NCBI GenBank assembly: GCA_013112545.1
Contig: JABFGJ010000006.1
Coordinates: 124,001 to 188,000, forward strand
Length of the DNA: 64,000 bases
From: Bacteroidota bacterium
GTDB taxonomy: Bacteria > Bacteroidota > Bacteroidia > Flavobacteriales_E > Vicingaceae
Direction of reading: 5' to 3'
The notes under the pieces are model-generated. The model did no database searches. It was not told the DNA's origin and saw only the letters and a list, made by a program, of their open reading frames with translations. Shown in pieces: positions 41,243 through 50,621 of this stretch. Every line of letters starts with the position of its first letter. Position 1 is the first letter of the stretch. The translations under genes and the position numbers were made by a program.

Positions 41243-42115
41243 TTATTTATCTTTAGCCGCCAAAAGGGTGTTTTTCAACAATGACACAATAGTCATTGGC
41301 CCTACTCCTCCAGGAACAGGTGTAATAAATGAAGCCTTATCTTTTACTGCTTCAAAGTCAACGTCGCCATAAAGTTTATATCCCGATTTCTTAGATTTAT
41401 CGGCAATTCGAGTAATGCCTACATCAAAAATAACAACTCCATCTTTTACCATCTCAGGTTTGATGAAATGAGGCTTTCCAAGTGCAACAATTAGAATATC
41501 AGCAGTTTTAGTAATCTCAGCTAAATTCACTGTTCTACTGTGAGTTAATGTTACCGTGCAATTTCCAGGATATGAATTTCGTGACATTAAATTGGCAATT
41601 GGAGAACCAACAATAGAACTACGTCCAATTACAACACAATGCTTACCGTTCGTCTCTATGTTGTAGCGCTCTATTAATTGCAGTATGCCAAATGGTGTTG
41701 CCGGTAAAAAAGTTGGCAAATTCAACATCATCTTTCCAATATTCGAAGGATGAAATCCATCGACGTCTTTCGTTGGGCGTATTGCTTCAGTTACTTTTTT
41801 CTCGTTGATGTGTTTTGGAAGGGGCAGCTGCACTATAAAACCATCGACATCTTTGTCCTTATTGAGCTCATCTACCTTTTTAAGCAATTCCTTTTCGGTA
41901 ACAGTATCGTTTAAGCGGACAATAGTACTTTTCATTCCAACCAATTTGCAGGCTGCTATTTTAGCATCTACATACGTGATGCTTGCACCATTATTTCCCA
42001 CTAAAACCGCAACTAAATGTGGTATTTTACCTCCATTTGACTTTAGCCTTTTGATTTCTTCAGCAACTTCAATTTTAATTTCTGCAGCTGTTTTTTTACC
42101 GTCTAATAATTGCAT
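41243..42115 (-). CDS. folD: Bifunctional methylenetetrahydrofolate dehydrogenase/cyclohydrolase
   Basis: 290-residue FolD, which interconverts 5,10-methylene-, methenyl- and 10-formyl-tetrahydrofolate in the cytoplasm. Family marks are clear: [11 protein letters not shown] (catalytic Y and K), VQLPLPKH, the NADP-binding [15 protein letters not shown] and the terminal [10 protein letters not shown]. Length is normal. It is 5 bp after ffh and probably co-transcribed with it. Confidence 0.97.
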   Translation of the reverse strand: MQLLDGKKTAAEIKIEVAEEIKRLKSNGGKIPHLVAVLVGNNGASITYVDAKIAACKLVGMKSTIVRLNDTVTEKELLKKVDELNKDKDVDGFIVQLPLPKHINEKKVTEAIRPTKDVDGFHPSNIGKMMLNLPTFLPATPFGILQLIERYNIETNGKHCVVIGRSSIVGSPIANLMSRNSYPGNCTVTLTHSRTVNLAEITKTADILIVALGKPHFIKPEMVKDGVVIFDVGITRIADKSKKSGYKLYGDVDFEAVKDKASFITPVPGGVGPMTIVSLLKNTLLAAKDK

Positions 42116-42120
42116 AATTT

Positions 42121-43467
42121 CTATTTTCCAAATCCGCCTGGCATTTTTGGCATATTACTCATCATTTTAGCCATATTCTTTTTGTTACCCATCATTTTCA
42201 TCATTTTACTTGTATCTGAAAATTGCTTGATGAGTTTATTTAAATCTTGTATGGTTCTTCCACTTCCTGCGGCTATTCTTTTTCTTCTAGAGCCATTTAT
42301 AATGCTTGGATTGCTTCTCTCTTCGGGTGTCATCGAGTGAATTAAAGCTTCTATGTGTTTAAAAGCATCATCATCTATGTCAACATCTTTAATGGCTTTA
42401 CCAACTCCAGGTATCATGCCCATTAAATCTTTCACATTACCCATCTTCTTTATTTGATTGATTTGATCTAAGAAATCATTAAAATCAAATTGATTTTTGG
42501 CTATTCGTTTTTGTAACCTTCTTGCGTTTTCTTCATCAAATTGCTCTTGCGCTCTTTCAACTAAAGAAACAACATCCCCCATTCCTAAAATACGGTCGGC
42601 CATTCTTGAAGGATAGAAAATATCTAAAGCCTCCATTTTTTCGCCAGTTCCAACAAACTTGATGGGCTTATCAACCACCGAACGAATTGAAAGGGCTGCT
42701 CCACCGCGTGTATCACCGTCTAATTTTGTAAGCACTACGCCATCAAAATCAATACGCTCATTAAAAGCCTTAGCCGTATTTACAGCATCTTGCCCAGTCA
42801 TGGAATCAACTACAAACAAAGTTTCTGAAGGATTAATCGCTGATTTCACAGCAGCAATTTCATTCATCATCGTTTCGTCAACCGCCAATCGACCAGCAGT
42901 ATCTACAATCACAACATCATATCCTTTAGACTTGGCATGATTAATCGCTGCTTTTGCAATTTCTACCGGGTTTTTATTTTCTTTATCTGAATAAACCTCA
43001 ACTCCAACCTGCTCTCCTAAAACATGCAATTGGTCAATGGCTGCAGGTCTATATACATCGGCTGCAACCAACATTGGATTTTTCTTTTTCTTGTTTTTAA
43101 GTAAGTAAGCCAATTTTCCAGTAAAAGTTGTTTTACCAGAACCTTGCAAACCTGCAATTAAAATAACTGCTGGACTACCAACTAAAGAGATTTCTTCTTG
43201 TTCGCCACCCATTAATTTGGCTAGCTCATCGTGGGTAATTTTAGTAAATAACTGACCAGGAGAAAGTGAGGTTAATACATTTTGCCCTATCGCTTTTTCT
43301 TTAACAGAGTCAGAAAAACTTTTTGCAGTTTTATAGTTCACATCGGCATCTAAAAGCGCCCTGCGAATTTCTTTTGTTGTTTCGGCTACATTTACTTCAG
43401 TTATTTGACCTTGACCTTTTAATACTTTAAAGGCCCTGTCTAATTTATCGGATAAATTCTCAAACAT
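42121..43467 (-). CDS. ffh: Signal recognition particle protein
   Basis: The SRP54 GTPase that targets nascent membrane and secreted proteins. The NG domain shows [26 protein letters not shown] and GTGEK; the methionine-rich M domain begins around residue 300 and ends in [18 protein letters not shown] start at 43467, with a candidate -7 box (TAATTTTG, forward 43489-43496) upstream. folD follows after 5 bp. No SRP RNA gene was seen nearby. Confidence 0.97.
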   Translation of the reverse strand: MFENLSDKLDRAFKVLKGQGQITEVNVAETTKEIRRALLDADVNYKTAKSFSDSVKEKAIGQNVLTSLSPGQLFTKITHDELAKLMGGEQEEISLVGSPAVILIAGLQGSGKTTFTGKLAYLLKNKKKKNPMLVAADVYRPAAIDQLHVLGEQVGVEVYSDKENKNPVEIAKAAINHAKSKGYDVVIVDTAGRLAVDETMMNEIAAVKSAINPSETLFVVDSMTGQDAVNTAKAFNERIDFDGVVLTKLDGDTRGGAALSIRSVVDKPIKFVGTGEKMEALDIFYPSRMADRILGMGDVVSLVERAQEQFDEENARRLQKRIAKNQFDFNDFLDQINQIKKMGNVKDLMGMIPGVGKAIKDVDIDDDAFKHIEALIHSMTPEERSNPSIINGSRRKRIAAGSGRTIQDLNKLIKQFSDTSKMMKMMGNKKNMAKMMSNMPKMPGGFGK

Positions 43468-43631
43468 TTACTTAGGATATTAGGTGGGCAAAATTAAGAA
43501 TTATACTCTTTAAACCTAAGTCCGATTTGCAATTAGAAAATCAAAGCAATAACACTCCAAGTCATTTATTAAATGCTGAATATTTTTAGTTTTATCTGTG
43601 TCAACTACTGGAGAAATTTAAGTTTGAAGAG

Positions 43632-43750
43632 TTTCCCGCTGATCCTCCTCGGCGGACAAGTTCTCGCGAATCTTCGCAGATTTTATGTTGTTAATCGGGT
43701 TAAGTTATTGCAATAATTATCAGCGTCAATCAGCGCAATCTGCGGGAGAA
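43632..43750 (+). repeat. 119-bp dispersed repeat, copy A
   Basis: Begins TTTCCCGCTGATCCTCC and ends ATCTGCGGGAGAA. The ends are imperfect inverted repeats of each other, and internal arms (TCTCGCGAATCTTCGCAGATT against the 3' half) can also pair. About 91% identical to copy C at 45490-45608, same length, same orientation. It is far richer in G+C than its surroundings. The 377-bp gene-free gap from 43468 to 43844 otherwise holds only copy B. Confidence 0.85.
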
Positions 43751-43766
43751 AAATTAGTTGGATTAA

Positions 43767-43823
43767 TTTCCCGCGAATCCTCCTCGGCGGGCAAGTTCTC
43801 ACAAATCTTCGCAGATTTTATAT
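43767..43823 (+). repeat. 119-bp dispersed repeat, copy B (5' half only)
   Basis: The first 57 or so bases of the element (TTTCCCGCGAATCCTCC to GCAGATTTTATAT) start 16 bp after copy A and then diverge. It ends about 21 bp before the stop of the 225-aa T9SS gene. Confidence 0.75.
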
Positions 43824-43844
43824 CACTATCCGAATTGGGTTTTG

Positions 43845-44522
43845 CTAACGATTTATAATTAGTTTTTTGGTTTTACGATCTTGATTCGTTTTAATCTCCA
43901 CAAAGTAGATGCCGTTTGGTAATTCTGAAACTTGTATTTGCGAACTAGGATTAGAATGAATCGCAATTAACTTTCCATTTAAATCATAGATTTTTATGCT
44001 TTCTATTGGATTGTTATTTTGCGTACGAAAGTTAACTGTAGTTTTGGCTGGGTTAGGCCAAATGTCTATAGTTAACTTCTGTTTGTGTTTGTCAATTCTT
44101 GTTACTTGGCAAGAATCATAAATATAGGTATCCATTATTATTTTTGGGAATGGAGGAAATGATACTGAAGCGGTATCCCAAGAAGCTTTTAAACTCAAGT
44201 ATTTTGTAACTACAGTATCTGGCCCTCTATAACCAATTAAAAGAGTTGTATCATAAGTAATCGGTGACGTTGTTAAAGAACCTTTAAATTCCATATACCC
44301 TTGGTGAAATACACAACCATAATTGTGGTTGTAAAAAATTACATATCTATGGGTAAAAGCCTTACCTAGATAGGAAGTATATCTCACTTGTACAGAATCA
44401 TTTCCAGCAGAATCGATTTTGACAACAACTTGATCAAAGCTAACCTGAGCTTGCACTTGCGTTGCAACTAAAAAGAATAGTCCAAGCAAAACTTGTTTTA
44501 TGTTTACTACTAAGGTGTTCAT
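43845..44522 (-). CDS. Small T9SS-secreted protein, function unknown (225 aa)
   Basis: Signal peptide (MNTLVVNIKQVLLGLFFLVATQVQAQ), a beta-rich central region of about 120 residues that I do not recognise, and a T9SS type A sorting domain (IWPNPAKTTVNF, IYDLNGKLIA, LPNGIYFVEIK). Two cysteines (C70 and C138) might form a disulfide. It is flanked by copies of the 119-bp repeat and sits next to a broken T9SS gene. It looks intact and has its own candidate -7 box (44553-44560). Confidence 0.8.
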   Translation of the reverse strand: MNTLVVNIKQVLLGLFFLVATQVQAQVSFDQVVVKIDSAGNDSVQVRYTSYLGKAFTHRYVIFYNHNYGCVFHQGYMEFKGSLTTSPITYDTTLLIGYRGPDTVVTKYLSLKASWDTASVSFPPFPKIIMDTYIYDSCQVTRIDKHKQKLTIDIWPNPAKTTVNFRTQNNNPIESIKIYDLNGKLIAIHSNPSSQIQVSELPNGIYFVEIKTNQDRKTKKLIINR

Positions 44523-44552
44523 TTTTAGACTAAATTTAGTGTTTTATTTATA

Positions 44553-44560
44553 CAAACTTA
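44553..44560 (-). promoter_or_regulatory. Candidate -7 box for the 225-aa T9SS gene
   Basis: Perfect TAAGTTTG on the minus strand, 30 bp before the ATG at 44522 and directly after the stop of the broken upstream gene. Confidence 0.4.
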
Positions 44561-44564
44561 TTCT

Positions 44565-45489
44565 TTATTCTATTATAATTTGCTCGCTTTCTTGAATTAA
44601 TCCATCAACAAAAAGTAGTAATGCATAATTACCGTTTTGCAAATTGCTTGTATTTAATTGTATCTGTTGCAATAATGGATCTATTAAATATTGATTAGAG
44701 GCATTTGTTTGTAAATTCAGCAATACTAGAAATGCACTTTGTGCGTTTAACGTTTTGTATTCTACATTTAGGTAATTGTCTGCAGGATTGGGTGAGTAAC
44801 TTTTAATATAATTTTCTTTTACTTTAATTTCAATTTCATCATAATCTTTAAAGCCATCTTCAAGTGCTATAACTTCTAATTTAAACCGAGTAGAAATTTC
44901 AGCAGAAACCTTAAAATCTTTTCCAGTATGAAGTAAATTTCCTTCATTATCGTACCAGTTATAAATAGCAGATTCAAAAATAGGTTCTGCACTTATAGTT
45001 ACAGAATCAGTATTTATTACCTCTATGTCATCACCAGCATCTGCATCAAAATTATTTCTGTCTGGCGCTTGTATTTCAAATGTTTCGCCGCCAACAATAG
45101 TTTCGTCTATCGAACGTTTTTGAAAAATACTAAAATGAAACTTCTTTTCTTCATCAATATTATCCGTTAAAAAATTAAAACTGGCATGAATAACATAGGT
45201 TTCATAATCAGAGAAAATTAAATTATCTAGGCTAGCGCAATTCTCAACCAGTATGATTTGTTTCTTCTCATCATTAATTATTTCAATGCCTGTTCCGTTA
45301 AATCCAGCCGCTTCCCACTTACTCTATAAAGCATCATCTAGTGTGATTTTAATTTCAGCGAAATCCATCACTAAATCCTCGCCTGCATTGGGTAGGTCGC
45401 AAAAACTTAAAGTAAACTCTTCATTATCATTCCCTGTTCCGCCTACAATAACATTAGCACCAAAAGGCTTATCATCTATGGTTGCATCA
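44565..45489 (-). pseudogene. 5'-truncated, stop-interrupted T9SS-protein gene
   Basis: One reading frame runs on the minus strand from the edge of repeat copy C (45489) to a TAA at 44565, broken by an in-frame TAG at 45324-45326. Translation before the stop gives DDKPFGANVIVGGTGNDNEE and FCDLPNAGEDLVMDFAEI; after it, 252 more codons run without any ATG, including a PKD/Ig-like segment (DAGDDIEVINTDSVTISAEP) and a T9SS sorting domain (SYSPNPADNYLNVEY). The 5' end, including any signal peptide, is missing: the frame enters the repeat and argS lies immediately beyond. It is best read as a remnant of a larger secreted protein gene. Confidence 0.8.
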
Positions 45490-45608
45490 TTTCCCGCGAA
45501 TCCTCCTCGGCGGACAAGTTCTCGCAAATACTCGCAGATTTTATATTGTTAATCGGGTTAAGTTATTACAATAATTATCAGCGCCAATTAGCGTTATCTG
45601 CGGGAGAA
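45490..45608 (+). repeat. 119-bp dispersed repeat, copy C
   Basis: Full-length copy (TTTCCCGCGAATCCTCC to ATCTGCGGGAGAA), same orientation as copies A and B. It lies between the truncated T9SS gene and the argS stop and marks the point where the T9SS gene has lost its 5' part. Confidence 0.85.
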
Positions 45609-45623
45609 GAATACAAGTATCAA

Positions 45624-47411
45624 CTACATCCGATTAGGTACATTAATACCCAACAAGCCCATACCAGATTTTATAACATTGCCTGTTAATTCACACAAAG
45701 CCAGTCTAAATGACTTTAATTCAACATCTTCTTCCTTAATAATAGCAGGTGAATTTTGATAGAAATGGTTAAACTCTTTTACCAAATCATAAATATAATT
45801 CGCAATTACTGCAGGACTTTTGTTTGCCCCTGCTTCAAATATAATTTGCGGATACTCGTGTAACTTCTTAACAACTTGCAAATCCAAGTCTTCAATTTTT
45901 TCGATGCTTAGGTTTTCAAATGAACCGCCCGCATTATTCTTAGTCAAAATAGATTGTATTCTCGCATGTGCATATTGAATAAATGGCCCAGTATTTCCAT
46001 TAAAATCAATCGATTCTTTGGGGTCAAACAACATGCGTTTTTTAGGATCGACTTTTAAAATAAAATACTTTAAGGCTCCCAATCCGATGTTGTGAAACAA
46101 TTCTTTTTGCTCAGCAACTGGCATATCATTTAACTTTCCCAATTCTTTGGAAATTTCTTCAGCAGTATTCTCCATTTGCTCCATCAAATCGTCGGCATCA
46201 ACAACCGTCCCTTCTCTAGATTTCATTTTACCACTAGGCAAATCAACCATACCATAAGAAAGATGCTCAATTCCATCAGCCCATTGCATTCCCATTCGTT
46301 TCAAAATGATGGCCAAAACCTTAAAGTGATAATCCTGCTCGTTTCCAACAACATATAAATAATTCTGACAAGCAAATTCTTCATGTCGAATAATCGCTGT
46401 GCCTATATCTTGTGTCATGTAAACAGAAGTGCCATCGGAGCGAAGCAAAAGTTTGTTATCTAATTTATCTTTTTCAAGATTAATCCATATTGAACCGTCT
46501 TCTTTCTGATAAAAGTCTTCTGCATTTTTATAATCCAGCACTTTTTCTTTTCCTTGAATGTAAGTGTTCGATTCATAATACAACTTATCAAAATCAACAC
46601 CCATGGTTTCGTAAGTTAATTTAAAACCATCGTAAACCCAAGTATTCATTTTCTGCCAAAGTGCTCTAACTTCTTCATCTCCAGCCTCCCATTTTTGTAG
46701 CATTTCTTGTGCTTCCAGCATCAATGGTGCTTTCTTTTTGGCCTCTTCTTCTTCCATTCCAGAATCTAGCAATGTAGAAATCTCGGCTTTATATTGCTTG
46801 TCAAATTCCACATAATACTTACCAACCAAATGATCTCCTTTTAATCCGCTACTTTCTGGTGTTTCACTGTTTCCAAACTTCAGCCAAGCCAACATCGATT
46901 TGCAAATGTGAATACCTCGGTCATTTATAATTTGAACTTTATAGACTTCGTGCCCATTTGCTTTTAAAATTTCAGCAACTGAATATCCTAAAAAATTATT
47001 TCTTAAATGTCCTAAATGCAGCGGCTTATTTGTGTTTGGTGATGAATACTCAACCATCATTTTTTTTCCACTTGCTTTAGCGGCAAACCCAAATTTATTG
47101 TTTAAATAATTATCTCTAAAGAAGTTCAACCAATACTTTTTGCTGACAACTAAATTCAAAAAGCCTTTAACGACATTGTAGTTTGTTATCCAATCTAGTT
47201 TTGAAAGTAATTCATCTCCAATTTCATTAGCAGTTTGTTCAGGAGATTTTCTTGAAATTTTAGTTAGCGGAAAAACGACCAAAGTCAAATCACCAACAAA
47301 GTCTTTTCGGGTTTGCTGAATTTGAATTTGACCTGAATCAATTTCTTGATTAAAGATTTGAGGCAAAATGGTTTGAAGCTCACCTATTAACTTACTTTCT
47401 AAAGGATTCAT
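45624..47411 (-). CDS. argS: Arginyl-tRNA synthetase
   Basis: 595-residue class I synthetase charging tRNA-Arg. The HIGH motif is HLGH (132-135) within YSSPNTNKPLHLGHLRNN, and the KMSKS-like region reads GKMKSREGTVVD. The N-terminal additional domain and the C-terminal DALR anticodon-binding domain (ALKYFILKVDPKK, GPFIQYAHARIQSIL) are present. It overlaps the arginase stop/start region by 4 bp (arginase is upstream on the minus strand), so the two genes are translationally coupled. Confidence 0.97.
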   Translation of the reverse strand: MNPLESKLIGELQTILPQIFNQEIDSGQIQIQQTRKDFVGDLTLVVFPLTKISRKSPEQTANEIGDELLSKLDWITNYNVVKGFLNLVVSKKYWLNFFRDNYLNNKFGFAAKASGKKMMVEYSSPNTNKPLHLGHLRNNFLGYSVAEILKANGHEVYKVQIINDRGIHICKSMLAWLKFGNSETPESSGLKGDHLVGKYYVEFDKQYKAEISTLLDSGMEEEEAKKKAPLMLEAQEMLQKWEAGDEEVRALWQKMNTWVYDGFKLTYETMGVDFDKLYYESNTYIQGKEKVLDYKNAEDFYQKEDGSIWINLEKDKLDNKLLLRSDGTSVYMTQDIGTAIIRHEEFACQNYLYVVGNEQDYHFKVLAIILKRMGMQWADGIEHLSYGMVDLPSGKMKSREGTVVDADDLMEQMENTAEEISKELGKLNDMPVAEQKELFHNIGLGALKYFILKVDPKKRMLFDPKESIDFNGNTGPFIQYAHARIQSILTKNNAGGSFENLSIEKIEDLDLQVVKKLHEYPQIIFEAGANKSPAVIANYIYDLVKEFNHFYQNSPAIIKEEDVELKSFRLALCELTGNVIKSGMGLLGINVPNRM

Positions 47412-48367
47412 TTACTATACTTTTCGATTGCATCAACTGTTTTTTCAAGAATATGAAAAGCAGTTTCTGCCATTAAATTTATTTTGTTATCGAGTGTTGG
47501 ATTGACTTCCACCATCTCAAAGCAAGCTACCTTGCCACTTTTTATTATTTCTTCAATTATTTGAAAAGCCTCTTCAGGTGTATAACCATTCGGCACTGGA
47601 GTTCCTGTTCCTCTCGATACCAAATCACAATCCATGCTATCCACATCAAAAGAAATATAAATTAAATCACAATGCTGAAGCCTTTTTAAAGCATCTTTCA
47701 CCGCTTGTTGAATGCCTAGTGCTCTTGTTTCAGCAACAGTATAGTTTTTTAGATTTAATTTTTCGATTAACTTGTCTTCCGGTTCTTCGGTATCTCTAAC
47801 TCCAAAAAAGATTAAATCTTCAGGTTTTATCTTGGGTGAAAATCCCTGACAGTTTTTCAAAGCATCCCAGCCAATTTTGGCTTCATCTTTAATTTCCTTT
47901 ATTTGAAAATCTAAATTATCTTCTCCAAGTGCTGTAGCCAAGGGCATTCCATGTATATTTCCTGTAGGAGAAGTATAAGGTGAATGAAGATCGCCATGTG
48001 CGTCTATCCAAATCACGCCTAAGCTTTTGTCAGGATTTGCAGCTCTAACTCCCGCTATTGTTCCTCCAGCAGATGCATGGTCTCCAGAAAGCACCAAGGG
48101 AAACTTATTATTCTTGAAAACTTCTTTAACTGCTTCAGATGTAGCCTCATAAACTTTTACAATACCCTCTATCCGAATAGCAGTAGGTGTTCTGTTTTCT
48201 TCATACAATAAATGATTTTGATGAGCTATCTTTTGAGTTTTGTATTTTAAAAAGAACATATTGTTCTGATTCAAAGAAGCTACTTTTAAAGCATCAATGC
48301 CTAAACTTGCCCCTCTTGTACCTGCCCCAATCTCAGATTTTTGTTCTAACAGTTGAATTGTTTTCAT
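47408..48367 (-). CDS. Arginase/agmatinase family ureohydrolase, probably arginase
   Basis: 319 residues with the binuclear manganese ligands: GDH (H97), IDAHGD (D122, H124, D126) with HGDLH, and SFDVDSMD near residue 230-240. The early GAGTRGASLGIDAL is typical of Bacteroidota arginases, which hydrolyse arginine to ornithine and urea. It overlaps argS by 4 bp. Arginine supply for protein synthesis and its breakdown are thus co-transcribed. Agmatinase or formiminoglutamase cannot be fully ruled out. Confidence 0.9.
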   Translation of the reverse strand: MKTIQLLEQKSEIGAGTRGASLGIDALKVASLNQNNMFFLKYKTQKIAHQNHLLYEENRTPTAIRIEGIVKVYEATSEAVKEVFKNNKFPLVLSGDHASAGGTIAGVRAANPDKSLGVIWIDAHGDLHSPYTSPTGNIHGMPLATALGEDNLDFQIKEIKDEAKIGWDALKNCQGFSPKIKPEDLIFFGVRDTEEPEDKLIEKLNLKNYTVAETRALGIQQAVKDALKRLQHCDLIYISFDVDSMDCDLVSRGTGTPVPNGYTPEEAFQIIEEIIKSGKVACFEMVEVNPTLDNKINLMAETAFHILEKTVDAIEKYSK

Positions 48368-48504
48368 TTATTTTAATACTTTGTATTTGCGCCAAAATTA
48401 ACGAGATTATAACATTACCCATGCATGAAATTAGATTATATTCAACAAATCAGGATTTTACTTAATCGAAATATTTATTAAGTTTATCCAAAGAATTACA
48501 CATT

Positions 48505-48537
48505 TTGTCGTTCTTTTAAAAAAATATGATACATTTG
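48505..48537 (+). promoter_or_regulatory. Promoter of the DUF4412-like lipoprotein gene
   Basis: Perfect -7 box TACATTTG (48530-48537) with a TTG -33 element (48505-48507) 22 bp upstream, within the usual spacing. On the opposite strand a TAATTTTG box (48393-48400) may serve arginase. Confidence 0.6.
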
Positions 48538-48574
48538 TTCACTTAACCACTGTATAAATTACTACTTAAACAAA

Positions 48575-49282
48575 ATGAAAGTAACATTTCATAAAAATAA
48601 ACTTACTAGCCTGCTTTTTTTAGCTTTAAGTTTACTATTAGTAGGGTGTTTTGAAAACCCATTCACAGATTATGTTAAAGAAGGGGTAATTACCTATAAA
48701 ATTGAATATCCCGGCATTAGTGAAGACAATGTTATGTTTGATTTAATGCCAAGAAGAATGGAGATGTCATTTAAAGATGACAACTACAGAACTGATATTA
48801 TTGCAGGAATGGGCTTATTTAAAACTTCGATTATCAGTGAAGCAGACAACAACCAGTTGACCCATACAGTCAAAATGCTCAATAAGAAATTTGCAAGCAA
48901 ATTATCGCATCAAGATATATCTCAAATGCAGCCAGAACTAGCTGGAATTGAAATAGAATATACAGGAAATAAAAAAGATATTGCTGGTTTTAAATGCAAA
49001 GAAGCAAAGCTTTTAAAAGATGGTGAAACGTTATACACTGTATATTACACCGATAAGATAAAAATTAAAAATCCAAATAATGCAACTCCTTTTGAAGGAA
49101 TCCCAGGAGTGCTTATGGAATATGAAATGGTAAATTACGACACTCACATGAAGTTTACCGTAGAGGGAGTAGTAAAAAAGGACATTAATCCTAATGATTT
49201 GAAATTAGAGGATGGTTATGAAATGATTTCAGCTGCTAAACTCGAAAATGAAATACAATCTATTTTTGATAAAGTCAAATAG
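48575..49282 (+). CDS. DUF4412-like lipoprotein
   Basis: A lipoprotein signal (LLLVG-C25) precedes about 210 residues. The pattern (VITYKIEYPG, MEMSFKDDNYRTDIIAGMGLFKTSII, an IEIEYTGNKKDIAGFKCKEAKLL segment, then FEGIPGVLMEYEM) matches DUF4412/GLPGLI-like Bacteroidota proteins, which are predicted to be exported and have no known function. Nothing catalytic is recognisable. Single gene with a good promoter. Confidence 0.65.
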   Translation: MKVTFHKNKLTSLLFLALSLLLVGCFENPFTDYVKEGVITYKIEYPGISEDNVMFDLMPRRMEMSFKDDNYRTDIIAGMGLFKTSIISEADNNQLTHTVKMLNKKFASKLSHQDISQMQPELAGIEIEYTGNKKDIAGFKCKEAKLLKDGETLYTVYYTDKIKIKNPNNATPFEGIPGVLMEYEMVNYDTHMKFTVEGVVKKDINPNDLKLEDGYEMISAAKLENEIQSIFDKVK

Positions 49283-49424
49283 TTGTAAATCTTTCCAATT
49301 CTTTTCCAAAGTTCATTTTTCTTTAATTTCATTTTTCTAGTTCGTAGAAGTATTATTTTTGTTGAGCTCAATCTTGTATTGATAATACGTTCCTAATTCA
49401 TCACCCAACAAATTAAAAAATTCA

Positions 49425-50525
49425 ATGTCTTTTAAAAGAATCTTCTTTTTCATATTTTTTACATGTTTCACTTTATTATTACATCATGCTAATCTACATG
49501 CCCAAAATCAATTAGGTAAAAACGGCACTGATACCATATTAGTCGGAATTACAGGAAGTGAACCCTTTTTAATTTATAATAATGGAAATTACAAAGGAAT
49601 TGCCCCTGAAATCTGGGATGATATTGCATATAAAAAAGCATGGAATTATAAATACATTCCTTTTAAAACTGTTGAAGGAGCTATTCAAGCTTTAACAAAT
49701 CTTCAATTAGATCTAATTGTTGGTCCCATTAGTATTACTTCAAACAGATTAGAAGAAATGAGGTTTTCTCAACCCTTTTACAATTCTAGTTTGGCTATTG
49801 TTTCAAGAACTGACGAACTAAGTCTTTGGCAAAAGATTAAACCCATTTTTAGTTTAAAACTATTCATGGCAGTTGGACTTTTTTTAATCATACTCGGAAT
49901 TGTTGGCACCTTATTTTGGATTGCAGAGCATAAAAAGTCACCAGATCAATTTCCTAAAAACCCTGTAGATGGCATTGCAAATGGAATGTGGCTTGCAATT
50001 GTTACCATGAGTACAACAGGCTATGGCGACAAAGCACCAATCACACTATGGGGCAGAATCATTGCAGGTGCTTGGATGGTGATTTCCATCATTTTTGCTA
50101 CTTCAATGGTTGCAGGCATTGCAAGCACATTAACCATTTCTTCTCTTGGTTCATCAACTGTTACTAACATTGAGCAGCTATCAAATCAAAAAGTGGCTAC
50201 CATCAGTGATTCTCCATCCATCGAATTTCTACAAGAACATCAAGCTAAAGTAATTGAAACAAATAAGCTTAATGAAGCAATCGATTTATTAAAAGAAAAA
50301 TCGGTAAAAGCGGTGGTTTATGATCGTCCACAATTGTTGCATTATTTGAATAAAAAACATGATGACGAATTGTATATTGCTAAAGCAGAATATTATAAAC
50401 AAGGATATGGTTTTGCCTTTCCGTTAAACTCTAACTTAGTTTATGAAGTGAATAGAGCATTGCTTGAGCATGCAGAGGAACTTGAAACGGAAAGAATAAT
50501 CAATTTTTATTTACAAAAGGATTAA
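49425..50525 (+). CDS. GluR0-type ligand-gated potassium channel
   Basis: The architecture is that of a prokaryotic ionotropic glutamate receptor. After a signal peptide (ending near NLHAQ) comes the first half of a periplasmic amino-acid-binding domain (S1, about 38-130, with the carboxylate-binding R108 in SNRLEEMRFSQPFY). A transmembrane helix (147-166), a pore loop with potassium filter TTGYGD (197-202) and a second helix (211-232) follow. The second half of the binding domain (S2, about 246-366) contains VVYDRPQLLHYL. The family is known from Synechocystis GluR0, where glutamate opens a K+ pore. The ligand here is unknown, but the amino-acid-binding fold makes an amino acid likely. Possible -7 box TATTTTTG at 49354. 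Confidence 0.85.
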   Translation: MSFKRIFFFIFFTCFTLLLHHANLHAQNQLGKNGTDTILVGITGSEPFLIYNNGNYKGIAPEIWDDIAYKKAWNYKYIPFKTVEGAIQALTNLQLDLIVGPISITSNRLEEMRFSQPFYNSSLAIVSRTDELSLWQKIKPIFSLKLFMAVGLFLIILGIVGTLFWIAEHKKSPDQFPKNPVDGIANGMWLAIVTMSTTGYGDKAPITLWGRIIAGAWMVISIIFATSMVAGIASTLTISSLGSSTVTNIEQLSNQKVATISDSPSIEFLQEHQAKVIETNKLNEAIDLLKEKSVKAVVYDRPQLLHYLNKKHDDELYIAKAEYYKQGYGFAFPLNSNLVYEVNRALLEHAEELETERIINFYLQKD

Positions 50526-50621
50526 CTAGCGTCTAGAACATTTGTCGCTTATAATAGAAAATGAACAGCATTAAATTCTAAATTTGCTAACCATGTTTTA
50601 TTTCAACTTAAATATAAGCTT

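Noticed and set aside
43468-43844. Possible SRP RNA or other small RNA near ffh
   Set aside because: The gap is explained by the dispersed repeats; no conserved SRP RNA tetraloop context was recognised.
45253-45552. Plus-strand frame of 99 aa across the repeat
   Set aside because: It runs antisense to the broken T9SS gene and through the repeat, with no recognised protein features.
43632-45608. Possible insertion sequence between the 119-bp repeats
   Set aside because: No transposase frame or target duplication is seen; the sequence between is T9SS cargo. A palindromic dispersed element fits better.
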